Notes: a model not told the origin generated them from the letters alone. 64,000 nucleotides of DNA from Nitrospira sp. (GCA_024998565.1 JACOEM010000003.1:124001-188000); one strand, 5' to 3'; shown: positions 44,927 through 54,632, counted from the first letter of the stretch. A program made the numbers and translations.

Positions 44927-46594
44927 ATGGAAGCGATTGTTCCCCTGCTGACGATATTTGCGCCCCTGTTGGGCACGCTCTTCATCGGTCTATTCTGGCG
45001 AGAACTGGGAGAACGCATTTCACGCATCGGGATCGGAGCGTTATGGTGTGCGGCGCTCACCTCGGTGGCGACGTTTGTGATCGTGTTCTACGGCGAGCCG
45101 ATCCGTCTGACGATCCTTGGCGCACCTTCAGGACCATTCGCCTATACGATCCTGGTCGATCGCTTGGCGGCGGTGATGATGGTCCTCATCAGTTGCGTGA
45201 GCCTGATCATTCATGTGTACTCCGAGCGTTACATGGTCGGCGATGCGGGCTATGTCAGATATTTTGCGTTCCTGGGCGCCCTCACGTCCGTGCTGCTAAG
45301 TCTCGTCAGTAGCGGGAATCTCCTCTGGATGTTCCTGTGCTGGCACCTGGTGACCTGGCTGCTTTCGTCGCTGTTGGTCTGTAACCCGGCAAGCCGCGCC
45401 GCCAGGGAGGCGGGACGGAAGACCTTCTGGACACAGGGGCTGGGCGATGCGGCATTTGCCGTGGCGCTGGTGCTGCTCTACAGGGCCTATGGCACATTGG
45501 ATCTGACGGATCTGTTCGCGCGATTGCAGAACGCTTCAACGCCCTCAGCCGAGGTCAGCGGCCTGCAGGCCGGACTGAACGTACCCTTAATCGCCACCCT
45601 GCTGTTGATCCTGTCGGTCATGACGAAATCGGCGCAATTCCCGTTTCATGTCTGGCTGATCGGCACGATCGAAGCGCCGACGCCGGTTTCAGCCTTGATG
45701 CACGCGGGGATCGTGAATGCGGGCGGCTTTCTCGTGAACCGACTGGCGCCCCTGTTCAGTTTCGCCCCGACGACGCTGCACCTATTGTTTGTCATCGGCG
45801 GCGTAACGGCCTTGATCGGCGCCACTGCGATGTTGACGCAGACCAGCGTGAAGCGCCGCCTCGTCTACTCCACGATGGGACAGATGGGCTATATGGTCAT
45901 GGAGTGCGGATTGGGCGCCTTCGCTCTGGCCGTGTTCCATCTGTGCGCGCACGGCCTCTTCAAGGCGACCCTGTTTCTCAATTCAGGGTCGGTCATCCAT
46001 AAGGCGCGGACGGAGTTCAAATTGCCGCCGGCCGCGAAGGTGGATGAGGCCGGCGCATTCTCGCCAATGACGTGGACGACCGGACTGGCGGCGACATTGG
46101 TGTTACCGCTGGTGATCCTGCTCGTCGGGCATGGTGTCGTCAGTATTCCCCTCCAGGATGCCCAGGGCGCGGTGATCTTTCTCTTCTTCGGGTGGGTCAC
46201 AACCTCGCAGGCGATGTTTACGCTGTATCGTCTGCACACCGGCGCTTCATGGACCGTGTCGTTAACGATGCTTGGGGCGCTCGCGGTGATCGGACTTACG
46301 TATCTGTGGGCGGGCGAGGCGTTCACGCATTTTCTCTACCCCGGACATGAGACGGCGGCGGCGTTCATGCGCGCTGCGGAATGGAATCGCTCGTTCTTTG
46401 ATCTCGTGGTGGGATGCGTGGTGCTGTTGATCATCGCCGCCTGGGGAATGATCTACGGCAAGGCCAAAGGGGTTAAGCTTCTCATGCCGGCCTGGATCGA
46501 AACCCTACGCGCGCGCGCCTATGTGACCTTTCTCAACGGTCTCTATGTCGAGGACCTGATGCGCATGATCGGTCGAACGGCTTTTCGCCGCTAG
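44927..46594 (+). CDS. dabB: DabB: proton-conducting membrane subunit of the DAC inorganic-carbon pump
   Basis: DabB is related to NuoL/MrpA antiporter-like subunits. The 555-residue protein has about thirteen membrane spans. Landmarks are the VDRLAAVMMVLISCVSLIIHVYS segment, SVMTKSAQFPFHVWL with its conserved Lys, and LMHAGIVNAGGFLVNRL. It should let protons or sodium flow in and drive CO2 hydration by DabA. Its gene ends 36 bases before dabA. ATG 44927 begins the first hydrophobic segment (IVPLLTIFAPLLGTLF), with GGAG at 44912. An in-frame ATG at 44858 would add a Cys-rich tail with no counterpart in the family. Confidence 0.9.
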   Translation: MEAIVPLLTIFAPLLGTLFIGLFWRELGERISRIGIGALWCAALTSVATFVIVFYGEPIRLTILGAPSGPFAYTILVDRLAAVMMVLISCVSLIIHVYSERYMVGDAGYVRYFAFLGALTSVLLSLVSSGNLLWMFLCWHLVTWLLSSLLVCNPASRAAREAGRKTFWTQGLGDAAFAVALVLLYRAYGTLDLTDLFARLQNASTPSAEVSGLQAGLNVPLIATLLLILSVMTKSAQFPFHVWLIGTIEAPTPVSALMHAGIVNAGGFLVNRLAPLFSFAPTTLHLLFVIGGVTALIGATAMLTQTSVKRRLVYSTMGQMGYMVMECGLGAFALAVFHLCAHGLFKATLFLNSGSVIHKARTEFKLPPAAKVDEAGAFSPMTWTTGLAATLVLPLVILLVGHGVVSIPLQDAQGAVIFLFFGWVTTSQAMFTLYRLHTGASWTVSLTMLGALAVIGLTYLWAGEAFTHFLYPGHETAAAFMRAAEWNRSFFDLVVGCVVLLIIAAWGMIYGKAKGVKLLMPAWIETLRARAYVTFLNGLYVEDLMRMIGRTAFRR

Positions 46595-46630
46595 TCGGGC
46601 CGGGCGGGCAGCCGTACACGGAGTTATTGG

Positions 46631-49600
46631 ATGGCACTCGAACAACGCGCCTTCACAGATGCCCAGCGGATGGAGCTGCGGTCCCATGTGGAACTGGCAG
46701 GCGAGGCAATCGCCGCCTACTGGCCCATGCGCACGTTTATCCATCACAACCCGCTCCATGGTCTGGAGCATCTTCCCTTCGATCAAGCAGTCAAGCGGGG
46801 GGAGCAACTGCTCGGCGGAAAAGGCTATCTAGCCGGCGCTCTCTATCGCCGCTACTTTGCACAAGGTCGTATTAGTCAGGAGGATATCGCTCACGTGTTG
46901 GCTCCCCTCGCCAGCGACCGGCGAGTCATGTTTGCGGGACGGGAGTTATCACATCTGGACTTGCTCCGGTATTCCATGGTGCAAGGGCTGGACGATCCTG
47001 CGACGGCACAGTCCGGTGCTGATGCGGCGGCAGAGAAATCGCTGGAGGAGCTCACCGCCTGGCTCACCACGTCTCTCGCGCAGGCGCGTACTCGAGTGGA
47101 GGAGCCGCTCGTTCCGTGGGAGGCCGTGGATGTATTGGCTCACGAAACGCTCTCGACTTGGTGCGACCGGACACTGGGTACGTCCGCCGCGGCGGACATC
47201 GATGAGCAGATGATCAAGTGGTGCGGCGTATTCCTGGATGAAGGCGAAGCCTCCTGGGTCATGCCGGAACGGGAGCAGACGTTTTACCGCGCCTGGAAGC
47301 GGCTGGCCCGATATGATGCCGGCCTGCGGCTGCTCGGGATCCATGATGCCGCAACCAAGATCGATGCCTTGGGCGAGCGGCCGGAAGAAGCGGTCTTGCA
47401 GTGCCTGGCGGATTTGGGAATTCCTAAGTCTTCCTGGGAGTCCTATTTTGCGTTGCACCTGGCCGCGCTTCCAGGTTGGACGGGGTATATCAAGTGGCGA
47501 GCCGAAGAACAGCATCATCCCTGGCAGGCGCGGTATCCGATCGATCTGGTGAAATATCTCGCGGTGCGATTGTTCTACGAACGTGAATTGGTCGCGTTAC
47601 GATGCCGCGGCTTGTTAGATCTTCCGGGGCACTACGATGCGATTCGCAGCTACATCGACCAGGCTCCCCATGCGCACTGGCTGAGGCGTCAACTGGTGGC
47701 AGGCCGATTGCCTGCGTCTGCCGAGAGAGAGATACAAGCATGGAGTCGTCTTCATCGGACCGCTCAGCCGGCAGAGTGGAACGAGATCGGCCGGCAGGTG
47801 TACGAACAAACCGCCGAATGGCGTGCCGCAGAAATCATGCAACGCGATGCGAGGCGGTTGCTTGCACTGGCGACTGCCATGGGCGTCGACCCCGAACTTA
47901 TCAGTCAGACGGCGCCATCAGACGTGCTCACGGTGTTGACCTGGCTGGACGGGTTTCCGCCCGCGCAACACAACCATCGCTGGTTGGAAGCACTGGAAGC
48001 CCGCCATCGCCGCGATGTGGTCGCACAATTGACCGGCGTCGCGAACCAGTTGCGGGTTACGGATGGTCAGGCCCCTCCTGCGGGAGGCTCGCGACCGCTG
48101 GCCCAGATGGTCTTTTGCATCGATGTGCGATCAGAGATTTTTCGACGTCATCTCGAGCAACTCGGAGGGTACGAAACTCTGGGCGTGGCAGGGTTTTTCG
48201 GTATTCCGGTGAAGTATCAGGCGTTTGGTGAAGAGCATCCGGTCACCCATGCTCCGGTGTTGCTAAAACCCAAGAATCATATCCGTGAAATCCCGCGCAG
48301 CTACCATGGGGCGGCGGCAAGTCGGCATCGACTATTTGCGCGTCTCAGTCATGCCGGCCACACGCTCCTGCACGACCTGAAAGAAAACGTCATCACGCCG
48401 TACGTCATGGTCGAAGCCCTGGGCTGGTTCTTCAGCGTCCCGTTTTTCGGTAAGACGCTGTTTCCCCTGTGGTACCAACGCATGAGTTCCTGGTTCAAAG
48501 GGCTCTGGCTGCCGCCTTTGGCGACGACCCTCACCATCGACAAGCTGACCAGAGACGAGGCGGAAGAGATGGTCGCTGTGGAGCAGCGCGCGGCCATCCG
48601 TGCTGCGCTGCGGCGGGAATTTCCCGCGCTGGGCTCCGACATCACGCCGACTTTGATTGAGGCCATCCGCCTTGGGGCGATGGAAACCCAGGACGAACAG
48701 AAGACTCGCGAAGTGGCAAAAAGTCTCGGCCTGACTCCTTCCGAAGCGGATGCCCTGTATGAACGATTTCGGCGCGATTTGAACCTCACGCCGCGCGGCA
48801 TGTCGTCCCGCCTCCAGCGCATCACCCTGCATGGTTTTTCGGTATCCGAGCAGGCCTATGCCGTGGAGGCGGCGCTCCGTCTCATGGGGTTCACCTCCGG
48901 GTTTGCAAGGTTGGTTGTGATGTGTTCACACGGGAGCACGTCCGACAACAATCCCTATGAGTCCGCACTCGATTGCGGCGCCTGCGGAGGCAACAGCGGC
49001 CTGCCGAATGCGCGGGCCTTTGCTGCCATGGCAAATAATCAGGCGGTGCGCAAGGTGTTGGAAGGGCGCGGCATCAAGATTCCGGTCGATTCGCATTTCG
49101 TGGCCGCGGCACATGACACGACAAGGAACGATGTCAGGATCGTCGACTTGGAAGATGTTCCGGCGACACACCGTAAAGACCTTCTCCGGTTGTTGGATGA
49201 TCTCCAGGAAGCGGGGGCGCAATCGGCGCAGGAGCGAGGTCTGGCGTTAGAGGGGCCGGCGAGCACATCGAAACGCAAAGATCCGCTCACCAGGGCCAGT
49301 CGCAGAAGTGTGGATTGGGCGCAAGTGCGTCCGGAGTGGGGCCTGTCCAAAAATAATCTTCTCATCATCGGCCGGCGAGAGCTGACGCGACCGTTAAATC
49401 TGGAAGGCCGGTCCTTTCTCCATTCCTACGATTACCGGCAGGACGAGTCCGGGAAATTGCTGGAAGCGATCATGACGGCGCCGCTCATCGTGGCGCAGTG
49501 GATCAACATGGAGCACTACTTTTCTACCGTGGACAATGAGGTCTACGGAAGCGGAAGCAAGGTGTACCACAATATCGTCGGGCGTGTCGGGGTCATGAGC

Positions 49601-49981
49601 GGCGCCACCGGCGACCTTCGATTGGGGCTTCCGGCACAGACTGTTCTGGACGGCCCGGCGCCCTACCACGAGCCCATGCGATTGTTGGCCGTGATTGAGG
49701 CGCCGAGAACGCGTGTCGAGGCGGTGATCGCGAGACATCCGGGTCTTGAGCGGTTATTCCACAACGAATGGGTTTCGCTGGTTGTCTGTGAACCGGGCGA
49801 AGCGAAGTTTTATCACTATGACATCATGCAGGGCTGGCAGCCGGTGTTGAAGGAGTCCGAAAGGCGTCCGGTGTTCTCGGCAGATGGCATTGGCCAACCG
49901 GATCCGTCCGTTTTTCGGAAGGACTGTGAAGTTGCAGCGAGGCTGGGAGAAAGACAGAACCCGGCGACATCGCATCCATAG
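46631..49981 (+). CDS. dabA: DabA (DUF2309): carbonic-anhydrase-like subunit of the DAC pump
   Basis: The 1116-residue peripheral protein converts CO2 to bicarbonate in one direction when coupled to DabB. The zinc site known from Halothiobacillus is fully kept: Cys496 and Asp498 in FCIDVRSE, His767 in CSHGSTSDN, and Cys782, exactly fifteen residues after the His as in the described protein. The start AYWPMRTFIHHNPLHGLEHL is the conserved N-terminal block. The protein is longer than many DabA proteins because of an N-terminal half with helical sequence and a tail rich in Pro and Arg. It lies between DabB and a PII-like gene. Together they should raise cytoplasmic bicarbonate for carbon fixation. 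Confidence 0.93.
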   Translation: MALEQRAFTDAQRMELRSHVELAGEAIAAYWPMRTFIHHNPLHGLEHLPFDQAVKRGEQLLGGKGYLAGALYRRYFAQGRISQEDIAHVLAPLASDRRVMFAGRELSHLDLLRYSMVQGLDDPATAQSGADAAAEKSLEELTAWLTTSLAQARTRVEEPLVPWEAVDVLAHETLSTWCDRTLGTSAAADIDEQMIKWCGVFLDEGEASWVMPEREQTFYRAWKRLARYDAGLRLLGIHDAATKIDALGERPEEAVLQCLADLGIPKSSWESYFALHLAALPGWTGYIKWRAEEQHHPWQARYPIDLVKYLAVRLFYERELVALRCRGLLDLPGHYDAIRSYIDQAPHAHWLRRQLVAGRLPASAEREIQAWSRLHRTAQPAEWNEIGRQVYEQTAEWRAAEIMQRDARRLLALATAMGVDPELISQTAPSDVLTVLTWLDGFPPAQHNHRWLEALEARHRRDVVAQLTGVANQLRVTDGQAPPAGGSRPLAQMVFCIDVRSEIFRRHLEQLGGYETLGVAGFFGIPVKYQAFGEEHPVTHAPVLLKPKNHIREIPRSYHGAAASRHRLFARLSHAGHTLLHDLKENVITPYVMVEALGWFFSVPFFGKTLFPLWYQRMSSWFKGLWLPPLATTLTIDKLTRDEAEEMVAVEQRAAIRAALRREFPALGSDITPTLIEAIRLGAMETQDEQKTREVAKSLGLTPSEADALYERFRRDLNLTPRGMSSRLQRITLHGFSVSEQAYAVEAALRLMGFTSGFARLVVMCSHGSTSDNNPYESALDCGACGGNSGLPNARAFAAMANNQAVRKVLEGRGIKIPVDSHFVAAAHDTTRNDVRIVDLEDVPATHRKDLLRLLDDLQEAGAQSAQERGLALEGPASTSKRKDPLTRASRRSVDWAQVRPEWGLSKNNLLIIGRRELTRPLNLEGRSFLHSYDYRQDESGKLLEAIMTAPLIVAQWINMEHYFSTVDNEVYGSGSKVYHNIVGRVGVMSGATGDLRLGLPAQTVLDGPAPYHEPMRLLAVIEAPRTRVEAVIARHPGLERLFHNEWVSLVVCEPGEAKFYHYDIMQGWQPVLKESERRPVFSADGIGQPDPSVFRKDCEVAARLGERQNPATSHP

Positions 49982-50049
49982 CGGTGTCGCTCGGGTAGGA
50001 ACGACATGTGATCGTGAGAGGCGGAACTGTAGGAGGGAGGGATCGGGGT

Positions 50050-50373
50050 ATGCTGACGCTGCATCCGATGAAAGAGATTCGCATTGTGATCGAAGGGGAG
50101 CATTTGAAGATCGTCACCAGTCTATTGGACCGGGTAGGGGCGACCGGGTACACGATCATCAACAATGTTTCTGGGAAAGGTCATCATGGATTCCATGAAG
50201 GCCACCTGTTGTTTGACGACACGAGCAGTCAGGTGATTGTGTTTACCGTCGTTCCGGAGGAGCGGATCGAGCCGATTCTCGCGGGCCTCGGGCCGGTGTT
50301 CCACAAACATTCGGGAGCCATGTTCGTAAGTGATGTGGCCGTGACTCGCCGTGACCATTTCGTGGCCCCATAG
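50050..50373 (+). CDS. PII-like protein linked to the inorganic-carbon pump
   Basis: The 107-residue protein has a ferredoxin-like PII fold: MKEIRIVIEGEHLKIVTSLLDRVGATGYTIINN at the start, the loop VSGKGHHGF, and the C-terminal FTVVPEERIEPILAGLGPVF. The T-loop lacks the Tyr uridylylated in GlnB, as in SbtB and the carboxysome-associated CPII proteins, which bind adenine nucleotides or bicarbonate. Its place right after dabA suggests that it tunes the pump. AGGAGGGAGGG before ATG 50050 favours this start over one at 50008. A short hairpin follows the stop. Confidence 0.85.
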   Translation: MLTLHPMKEIRIVIEGEHLKIVTSLLDRVGATGYTIINNVSGKGHHGFHEGHLLFDDTSSQVIVFTVVPEERIEPILAGLGPVFHKHSGAMFVSDVAVTRRDHFVAP

Positions 50374-50375
50374 GG

Positions 50376-50396
50376 AAGAGGAAGCCTTTTTCCTCC
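50376..50396 (+). terminator. Weak hairpin after the dab operon
   Basis: GAGGAA and TTCCTC pair around a six-base T-containing loop just after the stop of the PII-like gene. There is no long T-tract, so termination is only possible. Confidence 0.3.
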
Positions 50397-50486
50397 TCTC
50401 GACGGGGTCGCGCCTGCTCGGTATACTGACTCGCGCGTAGCAGCGTGCGAGTCAATCACGTGATCTCCCGGACGAGCAGGGCTGAG

Positions 50487-52460
50487 ATGACTTCTTCTCA
50501 TCGTAGTCGTTCCAAGGTCCCCCGGCCGGTCCGGTCCGAGATCGCCGCCGCGGAGGTGCTGGCCTGGCTCAGCGATTGCATTCACGGGGGGCTCTGCTTC
50601 GTCTGCAAGGGCCTGCTGATCTTCGAAAATTCTCAATTCGCGGAATTGGTGGAAAGTGTCTCGCTATCCCCGGAAGGGCAGGAGCATGCGCTACGAAAAC
50701 GCCTGCTCGATGATGCCATTGCGTGGAACCAACGCGATCTCGGGGCACGGAAGAGCGTGGACTACCGACTGGCGGCCCATGACGGGCGGCCTCTCCACTA
50801 TGCGTGCCGGTTCAACGTGGTCCCGTATCGAGGTGAGCGCGGCGTGTTGATGGTGCTGGAGGATGTGACTGAACGAGTGCTCCTCTCGCAGGATGCGTCG
50901 CAAGTGGCGCGGTTCCAATCGGTGCTCGCTCGGATCGGCACGCTGGGCGTCAGTGGGGTCTCGGCTCAGGAACTGATGAATGAGGCCGTGAAGGAAACGG
51001 CGGCCGCGTTGGAGGTGGAGCTGTGCAAGATCCTGGTGCCGCGCCAGACGGATGGTCAGCTCTACATCATGGCGGGGAGCGGGTTGCGCGATGACCTCAT
51101 CGGCAAGTTGACGATCGAGGGCGGCACCCATTCTCAAGCCGGCTACGCCATTCGCGAGCGAATCCCGGTCATGGTTGATGACCTTCGGCGGGAAACCAGG
51201 TTCTCCGCGTCCAAGTTGCTCACGGAACATGGCGCGGTGGCGGGGATGTGCGTGCCGATGCTGGTCGAGGACCGCGTTTACGGGGTGATGACCGCCCATT
51301 CGAAACGGGTTCGCAAATTCAGCCAGAAGGAACAGGAGTTTCTCTGCACGATGGCGAACACCATCGGTGCGGTGTTGGAGCGTCGGCGCCACGAAGAGAC
51401 GCAGATAGATTTCTATCATCGGCTCTTTCTCTCCGCACAGGACGGTGTGATGATGACCGACACGGCCGGCAGGATTCTGGAATGGAATCCGGCTCTGGAG
51501 CGGATGACCGGGTGGACGCGCGAGGAGGCGCTGGGCCAGCGTCCTGTCATTCTCAAATCCGGTAAACATCCGCCTGATTTTTATGAACGGCTGTGGCAAT
51601 CGATTCGTGCCGGGCAGCCGTTTGTCGAACGATTCGTCAATCGTCGCAAGGATGGATCGGAGTTCCTGGTCTGGGAAAGCGTCAGCCCGGTGAAGGCCTC
51701 GGACGGTACGACGCAGTACTTCATGGCCATCCTGACGGATCTCAGCGAGCGCGAACAGATGTTGGAAGCTCTTCGCCATACCGAACAGGTGAAGCTGGTC
51801 GGGCAACTGGCCGGAGGAATTTTGCATGAGGTCCGGAATCCGCTCATCGGCCTCGGCAGCCTGGCCACGCACATGGCCGAGCAGAGCTCCCTTCCGCAGG
51901 AAGCCCGCGACCGTTGCCGGCTGATCGCCCGAGAGGCAGCGCGTATCGATGCACTTCTGGAGTCTCACCTGGGCCAATTGCGGCCTCGGCCCTTCGATAT
52001 TGCTGCCTGCGATCTGGGCTCGGTGCTGGACGACACCTTCACGCTGCTCCGGCCGAACTTGACGAAGAATCGCATTGTGGTCCGAACCTCATTCGCATCC
52101 GATCTGCCGGCTGTGGACGTGTCGAGAGCCCATATTCTGCAGGTCTGCCTCAATATCGTGATGAATGCCATCGACGCCATGCCGGACGGCGGCAATTTGC
52201 ACGTCGCTCTCGCTCCGGAGACCCGTCGCATGCCCGGTCTCTTGATTCGATTTTCCGATTCGGGCAAAGGGATTCCTGCCGAGGATCTACAGCGCATCTA
52301 TGAGCCGTTCTTTACAAACGGCAAAGCCAAGGGTGTGGGACTTGGATTGACCATTACCCGGGACATTGTCGAACGACATCATGGGCAGCTCGTCATTCAG
52401 AGTCCGCCGGGACAGGGAGCGGTCGTCGAGGTGTGGATTCCCCTGAAACATGAGGCGTAG
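50487..52460 (+). CDS. Sensor histidine kinase with PAS-GAF-PAS input
   Basis: The 657-residue soluble kinase has an N-terminal PAS-like part, a GAF domain (QSVLARIGTLGVSGV to VLERR), a second PAS domain with FLSAQDGVMMTDTAGRILEWNPALERMTGW, and then the transmitter. The phospho-acceptor His is in GGILHEVRNPLIG. The ATP site shows NIVMNAIDAMPDGG, FSDSGKGI and GVGLGLTITRDI. No membrane segment is present, so the signal is cytoplasmic. It is 80 bases upstream of the sigma-54 response regulator at 52541 and is surely its partner. ATG 50487 is the likely start; a GTG at 50445 is in frame. Confidence 0.9.
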   Translation: MTSSHRSRSKVPRPVRSEIAAAEVLAWLSDCIHGGLCFVCKGLLIFENSQFAELVESVSLSPEGQEHALRKRLLDDAIAWNQRDLGARKSVDYRLAAHDGRPLHYACRFNVVPYRGERGVLMVLEDVTERVLLSQDASQVARFQSVLARIGTLGVSGVSAQELMNEAVKETAAALEVELCKILVPRQTDGQLYIMAGSGLRDDLIGKLTIEGGTHSQAGYAIRERIPVMVDDLRRETRFSASKLLTEHGAVAGMCVPMLVEDRVYGVMTAHSKRVRKFSQKEQEFLCTMANTIGAVLERRRHEETQIDFYHRLFLSAQDGVMMTDTAGRILEWNPALERMTGWTREEALGQRPVILKSGKHPPDFYERLWQSIRAGQPFVERFVNRRKDGSEFLVWESVSPVKASDGTTQYFMAILTDLSEREQMLEALRHTEQVKLVGQLAGGILHEVRNPLIGLGSLATHMAEQSSLPQEARDRCRLIAREAARIDALLESHLGQLRPRPFDIAACDLGSVLDDTFTLLRPNLTKNRIVVRTSFASDLPAVDVSRAHILQVCLNIVMNAIDAMPDGGNLHVALAPETRRMPGLLIRFSDSGKGIPAEDLQRIYEPFFTNGKAKGVGLGLTITRDIVERHHGQLVIQSPPGQGAVVEVWIPLKHEA

Positions 52461-52540
52461 CCAGTGGTAAAAAGTGCCTTCTTCTTTCAGATGTTCTGTG
52501 TGATGCGCCTGTATCGCCATCAACCGGGGGTTGCCTGACG

Positions 52541-53947
52541 ATGGCCTGGCATCTCTTGCTCTTGGAAGACGAGGCCTCCGTCCGCGAGGCGTTTGCGCTG
52601 CGCCTGCGTGACCAGGGCTATATGGTCCAGACGGCCGGTTCAGGCGAGGAGGCGTTAGGTCTGCTGCGGTCGTTCGAGCCGGATCTCCTCGTTGTCGATC
52701 TCGTGATGCCGAATTTGTCCGGCCTGGACGTGCTCGCCCGCGTCAAACAGCAGTTGCCTGCCCTCCCGGTCATTGTGTTGACGGCGCGAGGGACGGTGAA
52801 AGATGCGGTGGAAGCCATGCGGCTTGGCGCGTTTGATTTTGTCGCCAAGAGCATCGATATGGACGACCTCCTCCATACGCTGCGCCGGGCGACGGAGCTC
52901 CTCACACTGCAGCGTCAGGTGCAGTTGCATAGCGGACAGGATGTCGCCCGGTACGCGCTCGATCGCGTAGTCGCCAAAAGCCCGGTCACCAGAAATTTTC
53001 TTGCCCAAGTGCATGAGCTGGTGAAGAACGACCGCGTCACCGTGCTGTTGCAAGGCGAAACGGGCACCGGCAAGCAGTACATGGGGCGCGTGATCCATTA
53101 CAACAGCGCGCGCGCCGGCAAACCCTGCGTCGAAGTCGACTGCCCGTCGATTCCACGCGAGCTGTTCGAAAGCGAGTTGTTCGGGCACGAGAAGGGGTCT
53201 TTCACGGGTGCCACCGGCAGAAAGTGCGGCCTGTTGGAGATGGCCGAAGGGGGCACCATTTTTTTCGACGAGATCGGCGACCTGCCCCTCGCCCTTCAGG
53301 CCAAATTGCTTCGTGTTCTGGAAGAACGCACCATCCGGCGAGTCGGCGGCGCCATGAATATTCCTATCGATGTGCGGGTGATGGCCGCGACCAATCGCAA
53401 TCTGAAAGAGGCCGTGGCCAAAGGGGACTTCAGGGAAGATCTGTACTTCCGCCTGAATGTGGTGACTCTGACGGTGCCCCCGCTCCGCGAGCGGCGGGAG
53501 GATATCATTCCTTTGGCGGAGCAATTCCTGCATCGCTCCGCGCTGGCGCTCAAGAAGCCTGTGCGGAGCCTTGGTGAAAGCACGCACGTTCTGCTCCGGG
53601 GTTATCACCTTCCCGGCAATGTCCGGGAACTCAGCAACCTCATCGAACGGGCCGTCCTGTTTTGTTCCGGAACGACGCTGGAGGCGTCGAATTTTCCCAT
53701 CGATGTTCAGGCGGCTCGACCGATGCCGGCCGCGGCGCCTCTGGACGCCTCCTCCGCTGAGGCGGACGGATCCGATTCCGGGGACGTCCACATCAGTTTT
53801 CGGGTCGGAACTCAATCGTTGGCCGATCTGGAGGATCGGATCATCGAAGCGGTCCTGGCGCGATCCGGCGGCAACAAGACCCTGGCCGCGAAGCAATTGG
53901 GGGTGACGCGGTGGATGTTGGATCGTCGCCGCAAACCCCGGGTCTGA
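52541..53947 (+). CDS. NtrC-family sigma-54-dependent response regulator (kinase-linked)
   Basis: The 468-residue activator has a receiver (LLEDEASVRE, phospho-acceptor Asp in LLVVDLVMPNLSG, switch Thr in VLTARG), then an AAA+ domain: Walker A GETGTGKQ, the sigma-54-contacting loop GSFTGA, Walker B GGTIFFDEIGDLP, and sensor residues in FREDLYFRLNVV. A Fis-type helix-turn-helix ends the protein (NKTLAAKQLGVTRWMLDRR). The receiver Lys is in VAKSIDMDD, where Pro usually follows Lys. Upon phosphorylation by the upstream kinase it should open sigma-54 promoters, including those found just downstream. Confidence 0.93.
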   Translation: MAWHLLLLEDEASVREAFALRLRDQGYMVQTAGSGEEALGLLRSFEPDLLVVDLVMPNLSGLDVLARVKQQLPALPVIVLTARGTVKDAVEAMRLGAFDFVAKSIDMDDLLHTLRRATELLTLQRQVQLHSGQDVARYALDRVVAKSPVTRNFLAQVHELVKNDRVTVLLQGETGTGKQYMGRVIHYNSARAGKPCVEVDCPSIPRELFESELFGHEKGSFTGATGRKCGLLEMAEGGTIFFDEIGDLPLALQAKLLRVLEERTIRRVGGAMNIPIDVRVMAATNRNLKEAVAKGDFREDLYFRLNVVTLTVPPLRERREDIIPLAEQFLHRSALALKKPVRSLGESTHVLLRGYHLPGNVRELSNLIERAVLFCSGTTLEASNFPIDVQAARPMPAAAPLDASSAEADGSDSGDVHISFRVGTQSLADLEDRIIEAVLARSGGNKTLAAKQLGVTRWMLDRRRKPRV

Positions 53948-54277
53948 CGTTCCACCCCCCATTCCCGCACGATTCCTCCGCCTGACCGATTCAGACCCGA
54001 CTGCTCCCGACTTCGGTCCGGTTCAGCCGCTCTCACAGGCCGCCATGCACATGGTTACGGTCGAAGTTGGCCCGCCGCACCTGTGTTCCCCGGCACCAGT
54101 CGACGGGTACCCGTGCACGCTTGTTCGTGCATCCGTGCGCGCGCACACACCATGGGGCAGGCAATCAAGCCGGTGCGGTCGGTGATTCCCGTCATAACCG
54201 GTCGAGGCCTGGCTAGAATCGCTCATTTTCACGAGAAATACCGGCACAGGGAGCGCAGTCCTGTCGCCATACCTGCG
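53948..54277. other. Intergenic region with palindromes before a sigma-54 promoter
   Basis: No gene is supported. The stretch holds ACGGGTACCCGT (palindrome, from 54103), TGCACG-N6-CGTGCA (54114-54131) and GTGCGCGCGCAC (54135-54146). These lie 130-180 bases upstream of the promoter at 54278, a usual distance for activator sites. Confidence 0.45.
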
Positions 54278-54293
54278 TGGACTGAGGTTTGCA
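54278..54293 (+). promoter_or_regulatory. Sigma-54 promoter of the zinc-ribbon gene
   Basis: TGGACTGAGGTTTGCA has the TGG and TTGCA boxes at exact -24/-12 spacing. The transcript would begin near 54304, 54 bases before the ATG at 54358. Confidence 0.65.
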
Positions 54294-54357
54294 CGGTGAT
54301 CGAGGAGACATTACGGCTGTGCCTGACAGCACCAGCAGATACACCATGGAGACGGTT

Positions 54358-54558
54358 ATGAATTGCTTGCGATGCAACAGCCCGATGTATGCCGAGATCT
54401 ACGATCATATAGCCGAAACGCAGGGGCAGGGATTTCCTGCCATGCACTGCCTCATGTGCGGTGATATTGTCGATCCAGTCATTCTGAAACATCGGCAGGC
54501 CCGTGTGGAGCCTCGCGGAGAACGGGCCAGGCTTGCAGTCGTGACGGCGACGTCGTAA
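54358..54558 (+). CDS. Small double-CxxC zinc-ribbon protein, 66 residues
   Basis: Two Cys pairs, NCLRCN at the start and HCLMCGDIVDP ~27 residues later, make a zinc-ribbon knuckle set. The rest is basic and flexible. The predicted protein resembles another one at 61.9-62.1 kb: both begin with M-x-C-x-R-C-N and end with C-x-x-C-G-x-I-x-D. A ribosome site GGAGACGG supports ATG 54358; the upstream in-frame ATG at 54289 would lie before the predicted transcript start. It is probably a small stress-induced regulator or adaptor. No target is visible. Confidence 0.7.
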   Translation: MNCLRCNSPMYAEIYDHIAETQGQGFPAMHCLMCGDIVDPVILKHRQARVEPRGERARLAVVTATS

Positions 54559-54590
54559 GGAGCCGCTGGACAGGCTGTGAAGTTGAGAGA

Positions 54591-54606
54591 CGGTGCCGGA
54601 ATTGCT
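54591..54606 (+). promoter_or_regulatory. Sigma-54 promoter of the DUF2294 gene
   Basis: CGGTGCCGGAATTGCT keeps GG and GC at ten-base distance with a good TTGCT. The transcript would start near 54617, 16 bases before the ATG at 54633, leaving the GAGAGG ribosome site inside the leader. Confidence 0.5.
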
Positions 54607-54632
54607 GCAATCACCACAGGTGAGAGGTCAAT

